Source: Ifrita kowaldi
Lineage: Eukaryota; Chordata; Aves; Passeriformes; Cinclosomatidae
Direction of reading: 5' to 3'
Length of the DNA stretch: 64,000 nt
Assembly (NCBI GenBank): GCA_013398055.1
Contig: VZRS01015041.1
Span: forward strand, 425,773-489,772
The notes under the pieces are model-generated. The model did not search any database. It saw nothing but the letters and a program-made list of their open reading frames with translations, and was not told where the DNA came from. A program made the position numbers and the translations under genes. Shown piece by piece: positions 50,501 to 61,000 of this stretch (position 1 is its first letter; each line of letters opens with the position of its first letter).

Positions 50501-51060
50501 AAACTTCAGCAGATGTGATCAGCCCCTGTATTTAATTTTGGTATTTACATGGATGAAACACTAAAGGCTATAAATAACATTTTTCAATATTTATCTTTCT
50601 TCCTTTGAAGACTTCTCCAGGGACTTTAGTTATACTCTCCCTTAGCACTGTTAAGCAATTAAAATAATAATAAATCAAATGCCATCCTTTGCACGCAGTG
50701 GGTATCTTCCCCAAGCTCTCCAAGTTTCCTGTGTTTTTCACTGTATGTAAATAGAAAACCATCACACTGTTTGAATTCAGCTGATTGATTGGTGGTTAGA
50801 GTTTGCAAGGTAGTGAGCTCCTTTAACACCATGCTGATATCAAAAAAAAACTCTGCATCACACAACTGTCTAATTCCAGCAGCCAGCAAATCCCTTCTGA
50901 CATTTATCTGAATCATCTCGATTCTTATGAATCCTGAGAGGTGCCAAAGCTTTGGAAGAACTGCCCTCCTCAGCCCCACTGTCCAGAAATACTTAATCAA
51001 GAAGGGAAAGCGCTACCCGGCTGTTTTTATTAAAACCGCCACAGAAACACACCTGGAAAA
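47531..51060. other. Spacer between CDX4 and the CHIC1 5' region, no gene recognised
   Basis: About 3.5 kb of AT-rich sequence. An open frame of 118 codons near 48964-49320 has no recognisable domain. GC content rises abruptly after 51.1 kb. Confidence 0.5.
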
Positions 51061-51094
51061 GAGGATTAAAAAAAGCAGTCTCAGCACCTGCCTC

Positions 51095-51256
51095 CGTCTT
51101 CCCTCAGGAGCCCCTCGCGCCGGGCCGGAGGCGGGAAGGAGCGCGCGCGCACCGGAGGGAGGCGCGAAGGGGACTTATAAATGCGATAATGATAGTACAG
51201 ATATTCAGGTCCCTTGTACGCTGAAGGCTTAGAGGCGATTTTTTTTTTTTTTTAAG
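51095..51256 (-). repeat. Repeat unit A
   Basis: Diverged copy of unit B: both carry a GC-rich head (CTCGCGCCGG) followed by GGGACTTANAAATG and GATAGTA. Read on the minus strand, its tail (CCTCTAAGCC, TACAAGGGACCTGAATATCT, TACTAT) matches 43346-43388 in CDX4 intron 1. It ends in a 15-base T run directly before the N at 51257. Confidence 0.6.
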
Positions 51257-51347
51257 NCCGGGAGGGGTGAGGGCAGCGGGAGCACCGTGCCCCGGCCCTG
51301 TCGGCCCCAGCCTCCCGCCCCGCGGGGCCGAGAGCCGCAGTCTTGAA

Positions 51348-51415
51348 CCCCCCTCACCTGCTCTGCGAGGGGAGCTGTGCATTTAACGTCAGTATTTTCC
51401 GGTAGCTCGAGGAAA
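51348..51415 (+). repeat. 68-bp exact direct repeat, copy 1 (ends at an N)
   Basis: Identical to 51706-51773. It runs from CCCCCCTCACCTGCTCTGCG to AGCTCGAGGAAA and stops exactly at the N at 51416, as an unmerged contig end would. Confidence 0.85.
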
Positions 51416-51439
51416 NGTTTTTTTTCCCCGTAACCAGCG

Positions 51440-51640
51440 AATTAAAACTCCCCTCGGGAGCTGCTCGCGCCGGCCCGTGACCCACGCGCACCTGAGGCGG
51501 GGGCGGCGGGAAGGGAGGCCGGGGGACTTAGAAATGGTAACGATAGTAGAGGTAACACGAAAGGCCTACAGGGAGTCTTTACAAATAAAAGTTAAAGAGT
51601 TCAACAAGGTTATTCCGGCTTCGCTATAACCGCCAACAGT
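51440..51640 (-). repeat. Repeat unit B with a small hairpin
   Basis: Diverged partner of unit A, about 350 bases further on. On the minus strand GCCGGAATAACCTTGTTGAA and following bases match 43302-43321 and onward in CDX4 intron 1. The segment 51608-51631 has GGTTAT and ATAACC arms around a 12-base centre and could fold into a short hairpin. Confidence 0.6.
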
Positions 51641-51705
51641 AACTTCTCTCAGCAGCTCCCCGTGCCGGCTCGTTACCCGCCGCCCGGGAGCNCCGCAGCC
51701 CTGCG

Positions 51706-51773
51706 CCCCCCTCACCTGCTCTGCGAGGGGAGCTGTGCATTTAACGTCAGTATTTTCCGGTAGCTCGAGGAAA
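51706..51773 (+). repeat. 68-bp exact direct repeat, copy 2 (begins just after an N)
   Basis: Second copy of 51348-51415, starting 14 bases after the N at 51692. Here the sequence continues without a break into ordinary downstream DNA (GCCCCAG...). Confidence 0.85.
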
Positions 51774-54700
51774 GCCCCAGTCGTGAATGAACAGCCGGAG
51801 TCGGCTGTTGGGTGCAGAGGCTGCAGCGCAGCCCTGGCAGCCCTCCCTGGTTGCTCCTCTTTATCCAAACAATTTGTTAGATAAAAAGCAAAGTCCACGC
51901 AATGCGAGGACGAACAGCCTGTTCGAACCATCTCGCTGTGACCCTTCTGTGCCACAGCTGAGCCAGGGAGCCCCCACACTGCACTGCAGAGGAGGCTCGT
52001 GCCTGTGCTGTACTTTATCTGCTCCAAACTTAGTTGTGACTTTGGTTTACGTTGAGTGTTTTTATCACTGGAACACAGCGTGAGCCAGAATGTTTGCTGC
52101 TCATTTAAACAGTTGAACAGAAGATGAGCAAGCTGTGTTTCCTTATATGTAATGTTTACTCGTCGGGATTTTCTTAGTATTCCTGCTCCAGCAAGCTGAA
52201 GAATTAATAGAACCAAGTGCATCCTTCACAAGTTGTTGGTTGTCACATTAATTTTCATGGCAGGGAGGGAGGTATTGAAATTTTTGTGTTGCAGAGACCC
52301 ACCAAGCTTGTGTTGCTTTGGCTCTGTCTTTGGATTGCATAAAATTCACATTTCTCTCTGTAAATAGGTGCAGTGTGATCTAACTCCCTGCAGCAAAAGC
52401 TCTGGGTGGGGAAGGCTCTCCCATCCTTTGGGAAGTAGTGTTGGATTTGATACCGTGTCCTCATGGAAGCCTGGATCAGGGTTGCATTGAGCTGGTGCCA
52501 GTGGGGAGTTGCTGTGCTGCACCGCAGTGCATTTGCTCGTGTAGATGGAATTTCTTTGTGTCCTCGCCCCAAATAGCTCCTGGCCTGACTAAAGGAGAGG
52601 TGGAACACAAGAAAATGCTCAGAATACCAAGTATGCCTCTTATGAGTTACTTGATTTTCAGTGCTGAACTGGAAAAAGCATTACACATTCATCTGCTTTG
52701 CTTTCTGTGATGCTTTTTGTGTGTTAGTGATGTGACTTACAGTTCCTTCTTGGCTCCAGCATCTTTTGGGGATGGGCAGGAGCATCTCCAAGAACTAGTG
52801 ATGTCTACATCAACAAAAAGCACCCTTGTTAGTGGTGTGGATATCCTCAGCTAGCCTACATGTCCTTGTAACCACCTGAGCTGAATCCCCATCCAACTTA
52901 TTTTCCCTTTCTCCCACCCCTCTCAGCTTTCTTCCTGTAACAGGACCTACCTGCATGGTAGGAGGCAGCTTTTATCAGCTCATGATGTATTTTTAAATCT
53001 CCTTATACTAATAAAAACAGTTAGTGGATGTTATCAATAAAATGCAAGTAAACCCTGGACACTGGAGTACATAATCCTGACTTCCTATTAAATGGGAACT
53101 GTGTTGCTTCCCAAAGAGTTTGTGTGTTGGAGCTCTGTCACTTTTTGATCACACAGATACTGCTGTTTTTGAAATCAGTTGGCTGCAGAAGCAGCCTGCT
53201 CCAGTTACTGAAGGGAGAGACGTCATCCAGGAAAACCTGGGTTTGTTTTCTGAACCTGTCTGGAGCACTGCTAATGAAAATGTCCCGACAAGTCAGACAT
53301 TATTAAAAAAACAAAACCAGTTATCTTTATAAAGCCATTGTTTCCTTGGATTTTCGTTTCAGATGTCTCCTGTTCCTCAACTGACACTGGCCTTCTTGAA
53401 TACTTTTGGTGAATAGAGAAGGGATAATTCTCAAATTCCAGGGTCATCTGCTTCAGCTTTTTATGCAGAGTTCTCTTATGAAACTCCCAAGTTGGTAGAT
53501 TCAAACACTGGGTTCGTTTCTTGCATGAGAGTTTTTATTCTTACGACCTTGTCGGTGAGCTGCTTACTGTAACAGAGTTACTTCTTTGCAATGTCTAGCA
53601 GTACTAAATATAAATTCCAAGAGTTTTCTGAGGGTATTCAGCAGGATTGTGCTTTTCCCACTTTACTTTTGCTAACCCTTCCACCCCTGTGCATGGTAAG
53701 AGTGACCGCACAAAGCATATTTGTTTTATTTTAGTCAGAGAGGATGTGTGTAAAAATGGTTGGCAAAATCCATGCTCATCTTGTCCAGGATTCTTTGAAA
53801 AAATTCTCTCTGTTGTATTTATTGTTTTTGAAAGCTTTTGAATTTTAGCACAGATAAATTACTAGGTCCTAGTAAATGCCTTTTTGTCTGAAATTCCATT
53901 CTGATGAGTTATAAACACCTTGTTTGCTGTTTCTTTCATAGTCAGTGTGACTCTGCTTGGTGTATCCAAGTATCTCCACACAGACATTTATTGTGAAGAC
54001 TGAGTCATGCCTAGCAAAGCAAAGGCAATAACTTCCAAAAACAGAGCAGTAAACAAACTGTAACCCGGTTATAAGGTTTTATTTATCTGCTGTAATTTTT
54101 CCGTATCATTAAGTCCATGTGGATGGATGGTAATGAGGTAATGAATTAGCCATTAAACATATTTTTGCCTTTAGTATCCAGCTTGTGGTTCATGCTGAAG
54201 TCTGTAAACCTCCTGGTTTTGGCTAGAAGTGAACTTTTGGTATTCTATCCTGTTTTCTGTAGGAGTGCCCTAGGGACCCACAGTCCAGGTGCTGATGAAA
54301 AGCTTATTGTCATCAGCTGGGGAAGGGAGGGAAGAGCCAGTTGAGATAAGATGACATTTGATTATTATCTAGTACTGCTTCATCTTCCATGTATTTAAAA
54401 TAGCAAATTACCTCAGCCTTCCACTCGTTACCAAAAACTTCATTTTCCTAAACATCATCCATGGGTAAGGACTCTCTTGGGTAGTTCTGTTGGCTTCACA
54501 GGAAAATGTCCTGAACTGGGCAATGTTAAACGTTCAAGGAAATTTCAGCTCAGGGCTCTTGAGGAATGTCATCTGTACCCTCTAATGCTGGACAGAGCTC
54601 AGCTGGTACCTCATAAAGAGCAGTGTGGGTCTGAGCTCCACTCTTCCAGAGAGGTTAAACATAACCTGGGTTAGGTATGGGGAGAGGAGCTGTGCTCAAA

Positions 54701-55059
54701 GGAGGTTGGAGAGCTTGACTAAACAGGTTTAACTTGTGCAGTCTAGTAAGGCTGATTACTATATATAAATACATTAGTGGGAGAAATGAGAATGAGGTGA
54801 GGTTTAAGTCAAAAGAAATAAAAAGGCAAAGCACCTGTAAATATTTCTCTTCTTGATGTGAGAGGGTGTTTCCAAAATCTTTCTGTTTTAGTTGTGGGGG
54901 CAGAAAACCTGAGCTCCTGCTTTGTAAACTAACAGACTTTATCTTGTGGTACCTGTTGCAGGTGAGTTTTGCAACTGGTGGTGCAGGATGTTCATTTCAG
55001 CCTTTAATTTGAGGGATTTATGCATTTCTCTTATTATAGCTCCCTAGGACAGTTTGTGT

Positions 55060-55165
55060 TCTCCCCACTCTACAGATGGGGGAAAATGAGGTGATGGGAC
55101 TTGCCTGATGCCATCCATGAAAAGAGGGAAAGAGGGACAGAACTGGCAAGTGAGGTCATCCTAGT
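55060..55165 (+). repeat. Possible MIR-like SINE relic
   Basis: CTCTACAGATGGGGGAAAATGAGG, then GGGACTTGCCTGATGCCATCC, then GGACAGAACTGGCAAGT recall the MIR order acagatggggaaactgagg, gacttgcccaaggtcac, and cagagctgg. Degraded. Confidence 0.4.
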
Positions 55166-56884
55166 TCTGTTCCAGCCTATAGGAAACAGTGCCTGGCTTT
55201 TAGAGGTACTTGTCATGCAGTGAGAAAAGTGCAACCGAAGGACGTGGGTGACTGATCTGAATTTCTAAATGTTACACTTTGGGCAGCTTGCACCGACTGA
55301 GGAGTCACAGAACTGGCCCAGAAATAAATCACCACCAACTGATGTTTTAAATGACTTAAAGGACAGCTGCTGGAATTGATGTTATAGTGATTTTTAAATA
55401 TATTGAATTTTAGAAGATTTCATAGGCCTGCTTATGCTAGATCACTAGTCCGTTGTAGGAAGTCTAATTAAGTTAATTACCTCTTGATCAATACTTTAGA
55501 TATTAACTTCTTTACATTAAAGATTCTAATAACACTTCAGTACTTCTACAAAGCTGCTTGCAAAGCTGTACAACTGTATAACATCCTGCTTCCATTTTTT
55601 TATTTGGTTGTTGAGTCTCCCCCCTGCCCCATCTAACAGGAGTTTAATGTTTCTAAACTCTGTGGTAAATAACCACAGAATACTCTGTAAAACTTCTGGA
55701 GATATTTTAGTAAAATTGGGCTAAAGGCCATCAGTGATTCTGACTAAGCATAGTATTTAAAATATAGTTAAAGCATAAAGTTAAATTATTTAGCCACTCA
55801 CAGGTGTCAGTGTGAGAGATGCCTTTCTGTAACTCAGGTTTCTTGGATGTGCTGCAATTGAAGGGAGTGTCTTGGCAACTGATAAAAATTTGGGGGTTTT
55901 AATATGTTTCATGACATCAGCCTTGAAATTTAACCCAAAACATATTGTGATCTTGCATTCCTAATCAGATTTATTAATCAGAAAGCACTAATTTATCTCA
56001 TTCTTTATGGAAATTGGGGTGCAGTGGGAATTTTAATGAATATATGTGATCAGTGAGATAAAAGACACTACCTGTGCTTTAGGAAGTGTTTGAACTCTGA
56101 ATTGTAGAAGGTCAGAGGAGGGTTCTGGGGAACAGTTAGCACATGTTTGCTCTTTTTAAAATTTCTTTTGCTGTTTCCTAAGCTTCTGTTCTTGGCCACT
56201 CTAAAAGTCAGTGTTGGGGACAAGATGGACCTTTGGCATGATTTAGTGGAATTGGTCTGTTATATGGGTAGAGTAAATAATTCTTGAATTTTCCAGTAGT
56301 TCTTTTATTATGTTGTCTGATTGCTCCTACTTTGTGATCATTTCAGGTTGTTCCATTGCTGATGCACAGAAAAGTCTGTGTTCCTCAAAGCAAGCTTGTG
56401 TATGTGCTTTATAATTTTAGTCTTTTTTTTTTTTTTTTGAGACTGAAAAGGCTACTTCATTGCTCTCCAAGCTTCCTTAAAACTAAATATATAACATTAC
56501 AAAACCTGGGAGATTACAGCTCAAAAAGAAAAGGTACAAAATGTGGAGGCTGACTTGCCAGATGACGAAGAAAATGGAAATGTGCTATATTAGTAACCTT
56601 TGTGCTTGCCTAAAATCTTATTGGTTTTGCTGTTTGGGTTTTTTTGTAATGTTTTACACAACTGCTGCTCTTTACAAGAGGCTCTAACTTAAATTATTCA
56701 TTGGAGAACTGGATTGAACTTCCATCAGTGTTGTTGCCAAACATTTCAATTACTGGATTTCTAGAGACAGCACAAGTTCTTCTATTCTGCCTCTCTCTCC
56801 TTTAAGGTTGATTTGACTTTTTGGCACACTTCTGAACAATTTCCATGGTCAGTTTTGGATATCTGGGTTATTACACAGTGCACA

Positions 56885-56995
56885 GGAGTGTGTATGGGTG
56901 ATACAATGATGGGCACTGGTGCCCAGGGGAAGGTGTTGGAACCACATGATCTTTAAGGTCCCTTCCAACCCAAACCATTCCACAATTCTGTGATA
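56885..56995 (+). repeat. CR1 LINE 3' end, 5'-truncated
   Basis: ATGATCTTTAAGGTCCCTTCCAACCCAAACCATT followed by CCACAATTCTGTGAT is the typical 3' end of avian CR1 elements, which terminate in short ATTCTATGAT-type repeats. The copy is about 100 bp, lacks any ORF2 coding part, and is in the plus orientation within CHIC1 intron sequence. CR1 is the dominant LINE of birds and non-avian reptiles, which supports the sauropsid assignment. Confidence 0.85.
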
Positions 56996-57986
56996 TTTCA
57001 GCAATACTGGTATTGGTACAAGGGACCAGTTTGGAATATGGCAGATGTCAGTTTGACTCAAAGCAAAGTTTGTTTCTTCAGTAACTCCTACAATACCAAA
57101 TGTGTTTGCACTCTTCTTTTTGGCAGTGATCCTTCCAGGTATTTTGATTTGTTTGAACACAGATACTCAGGAGATAGTTTAGCAGAGCTGACTTGATATA
57201 CAATATATTTAACTTTACTAAAGTTAACATTAAGCTCTCATCAAACATATAGATTGTAGCTGAGAGCCAGCTGCTGCTGTATGTTGTTAAATTCCTGAAT
57301 TTTAAAGGTTCGGGGGTTTTGGAATTAGTGTTAACAGGTTTACAAGCCAAATCCAGCTCCCTGTAGCTTTCACTGGTTATAATGAAGACCTTTTGCTCAA
57401 AGCCCAGAACACTTCAGTGAAGAGTAGTTACAGTGATACCCAAAACTTAATTTCCTTGAAGTTCATAGTAGTTGTAGAACTGTCCTTTGTGTAGGCTCTT
57501 ACATGTTTTGCATGAGGTAGTTTAACTCAGCCCAAAGCAAGTTTTTAAAAGCACATGGTTATAAATTTCTAAGATGATGAATGGATTCCTTAAAACAAAC
57601 TTCATCTGTTGCATGTGGAACAATTGCATGTGTAAGAAAGTAAAAGGATTGTTGAACCTAGTAAAACTGGGATTTCACAGCTGGAGGGGTTTTTTTCTTC
57701 CAGAAATCAAAGATTGAAACTTACTGCCATCCAATTGGAAAAGAATTTTTGCACTTTTGCAGGTATTGAAGTAAAGCTGTGTTTCTGTCTGTAAATGACC
57801 TTATGAATGGTACATGAGACTTCACAGAAACTTAGATCAAAAGCTTGTGAAATAATGTAAATGTAAGGGCAAAAGAAATTAATAGTGGTTTCTTTTTAAA
57901 GTAAAAACTCTTATTACTTTTTTTTTATTAAGGGAAACAAAATAAGTTAGGTGGAATATATTTTGTTTGTCTCTTTTGTTTTCAAG

Positions 57987-58041
57987 GTTTGGCTTGAGCA
58001 ACAAGTTTGATACAGAATTTCCTTCTGTTCTGACAGGGAAG
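57987..58041 (+). CDS. CHIC1: CHIC1 exon 2 (cysteine-rich hydrophobic domain protein 1, partial)
   Basis: After the acceptor TTTTCAAG, 55 bases encode (one codon base plus) FGLSNKFDTEFPSVLTGK and end at a consensus donor AAG|GTAAGT. This peptide is the conserved segment just before the cysteine-rich palmitoylated region of CHIC1, as I remember the human protein. CHIC proteins are small, membrane- and vesicle-associated through that region. The exon enters after two bases of a codon (GT|G, Val) and leaves in phase 0. Strand and order (CDX4 then CHIC1) fit vertebrate synteny. The paralogue CHIC2 has a similar segment, but the neighbourhood favours CHIC1. Exon 1 is not found, and the Cys-rich exons should lie beyond 64 kb. 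Confidence 0.85.
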
Positions 58042-61000
58042 GTAAGTGTGAGATTAAACTGTTCTTTTCAATGGGAACACCCAGTGCATCCAGTGGTTTC
58101 TGTGTTGGATACATGAGCATGAACCCACTAAAGACTGTTACCTGTGGCCTGTGTGACCCAGCTGTTGCTGCCCAGTCCCTCAGTGTAGCTGGAAACAAGA
58201 GGGAAGGATTTGCAGTGATTGTTATCATTATTGACATTCCAAACACAGCAAAGCTCACCGTGGATCCAACTGTTTCCATGCAGACATGGAAGCAAGACTC
58301 ACTTAACCTTGCTTTTTAAATACCTGGAGTTTGTGCTCCCTCCTGGGTGAATTAAATCAGTTGAGATACTAAACCTCTCTTTTGAGTATGCCTGACAAGC
58401 CTTGAGTTTGTTTAGACAGATCTCTGGAAGTGAATCTGTTTTATCTGAAGCTTTACAGAACAAAATATAGTGTTAGATCTACAAATCAAGTAGGTTTTTA
58501 GTAATTTTCACAAATACTATTTAGTTTTGAAAATTAGTGGTGACAAAGTCTCTTGCTTTCTCTGGAGTCCTATCATCTTACTAAATGCAAGTGTAAGAAA
58601 CTGTAATTTGTAGCTGTTAATTCAACCTTCACGAAATTCTTAGTTTGAAATTATTTTCATAATTGTATTTTTTTAATCTTTTAGTTGTTTAATTCTTTTT
58701 CTCTTGAATTTTTTTCTTCCTGCTGTTTCACATTCTAGTGCTTTGCTTTTGCTTCGATTTATATCCCCCTTGTGTATCTTTTCCAGAAGTTGTGAAGAAA
58801 AAAGTTTATTTGGCTCTTTCTCCTTTGTCTCATGTCATCCCATAGAGCTCCACTCCCTCTGCAGCCTCTTGCAGAGGTTGAGTCATACCAACAATACACT
58901 GAACACAGCTGGATGGCTGCTCCTGCTTCTGCCAAATCCATCTGGGCTTTTTCCTCCTTCATTTTCACACCAGAGTACAAGGAGTAAAATCCTTGTGTTG
59001 AAGTTGCCCGGCTGCTCTGACAGCAGTGCTCTGGAGAAGCAGGTTCTGTTTGGAGTTTCTGGGTGCTGAAAGTCAGCCTGGAAGTTGTGGCCTTGCTTTA
59101 GGATCTCACTGAGCTCAGAAAGACAAATCCTACTGATTCCAGTGTGAGGGCTGCTGACAGCACTTTGCATTTCACCACCTTGTGTGAGGCTTGTTCTTTT
59201 CTGGGAAGCTCTTTCTGATCACTGAACAGCCACAATACATTTTGGAAAAAACAATTTTAAGTTCTTTTACTCAAGTTGTAGTTTATTATAAATAACCCTG
59301 TAGAAAATCCTTAGCAAGAAATGTTAAAACTTAATTTGATTATATAATTCCATCTCTTTCTGTCTCTCTAAAACATATTTGGGTTATTAAAAAAACAAAC
59401 CAAACCTACAACCAGGTCTACACTTTTTAATACCAGCATCGATGGCTGTCACATTTTCCACTTGATTGTCCTCCTCTTGTTAAACAGACAGTGAACAAAA
59501 GCTTATTTTAAAGTTCAGTTGAGAGCTTGGACTTAATTTAGCAAAGAAAGGAAAGAGGAAGTTCTTCTGCTTGGCATTTACCCTTCTTGTTCTGTAGATG
59601 TGATCAGTGCTCCAGGAGTGACATGGGCAGGGATTTGCTGTATGTAGGGATGCTTTTCTGTTGAGAATCCTGATATTCTGTTATCTTGTGGATTTGAGGG
59701 GCTTTTTGAGCCAGGAGACCTTGGAAGGAAATGAATTCCCTTTTGTCAGGGAGAGCACCAATCAAACAAGATAGTAAACACATTTTTCTTCTGCCTGCCA
59801 CACGCTGCCATGAAAGACATTAAAAACCACAGTTGTGGGTCTTTCGGTTTTTAATACTTTCATCAATTGCAAGAAATAAATAATCTGCTTCTTCCTCTGG
59901 TTGAGGCAGTCAATCATCTTAATCCCTATTGAAAATGAAAATTCAGTCATTTTTTCCAGTAAGGTTTTCTTCAAATACCCTGTTAAATAATTCACAATAA
60001 TCAGTATCGTACTCAACTGAGACACCACTTTACGATCTTCTGTTGTTAAAATGTAATTTTTTTGCTTTTTATGAAATCAAAATTTATGAATAACAGCGAC
60101 TCTGTATATTTACAAATTGGGATTAAAATGTTTACTCTGAACTTGCATTAGTCCTCAGCTACTCAAAGACAATGTCACAGTTTATTCATATTGCCTGTGT
60201 AACATTAAGTTTAATGGCTTTGCTGTCCACTGTGAATTGATATTAATAATATATCCCATCTGCTAATGGAGTGTAAGAGATGAAGCCATTAGATGGCCTT
60301 GATGGATTTCTCAGTGGTACTGATTTTCTTTTGAATAAATACAGGTGTAAAAGATGTAGGTTTCTAAAGCAGGATTTAAATCCTAATTAGAGAAAACTCT
60401 GTAGCTACACCTTTCTCCCAGAAGCACAAACTTTTGGGATTTATGCCACACTCTTGTGTTAGTAATTTACTTAAGTGTCCTGCCCTCAGTTTGCCCATCC
60501 ACATAACGATGGCAGCAAGCCTGCTAATTTTCTTTTTCTGAAATCTGAAATCCCCCTCCTCCTTCATCCATTTTCTCAATCTCCCAGTTTTTACAGAGCC
60601 TGCATAGCTGTTGTAGCTTAGCCTAGAGCTACGTGCTTGTAATTACATCTTCAGTGTTTAATTGAGACTTAATTTGTTGCTTTCCTTGGGAGAGGTGAAG
60701 TGTGTACATTTGAGGGTAAAGCATAGACAATAAAATAATAAAGGGAAGGAGAATCCCAGGTAGGTCAGATGTTGGACCTAGCTAATTGAGCTGGATTAAT
60801 ATTTGTCTTGCAGGATGAGACATAAACTCACCTGGTTTGTAAATCCTGAGCCAGGCTTCTTTTCAAAGGAACATTATAAGGAAAGATTTGACTACACTTA
60901 ATACAGAGGCAATATTTAACTTTTAATAATGTAATTGGACCTTGGCCTAAATTGAAATGGTGGTTACATTTAAATTCTGTGCACTTCAGGTTTACAGGAT

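Larger units (their letters stand above)
51095..51790 (+). promoter_or_regulatory. CHIC1: CpG-island-like segment, probable CHIC1 promoter region
   Basis: The only strongly GC- and CpG-rich stretch in the window, with runs such as GCGCGCGCGC and many CCGG and CGCG. It lies between CDX4 and the CHIC1 exon at 57987 on the same strand, where the CHIC1 start is expected. I cannot find CHIC1 exon 1 (an acidic Glu-rich stretch followed by a conserved segment ending GHITV) on either strand. Three single Ns (51257, 51416, 51692) mark joins, so exon 1 may have dropped out of the assembly. Confidence 0.5.
51791..57986 (+). other. CHIC1: Probable CHIC1 intron 1
   Basis: Between the CpG-rich segment and the CHIC1 exon at 57987 I see no coding exon. 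Contents: a possible MIR-like relic at 55060-55165, a 16-base T run at 56423-56438, and the CR1 3' end at 56885-56995. Confidence 0.5.

Noticed and set aside
51566..52222. 218-codon minus-strand frame over the CpG-rich segment
   Set aside because: It crosses an N, passes through the repeats and the suspect contig join, and has no known domain.
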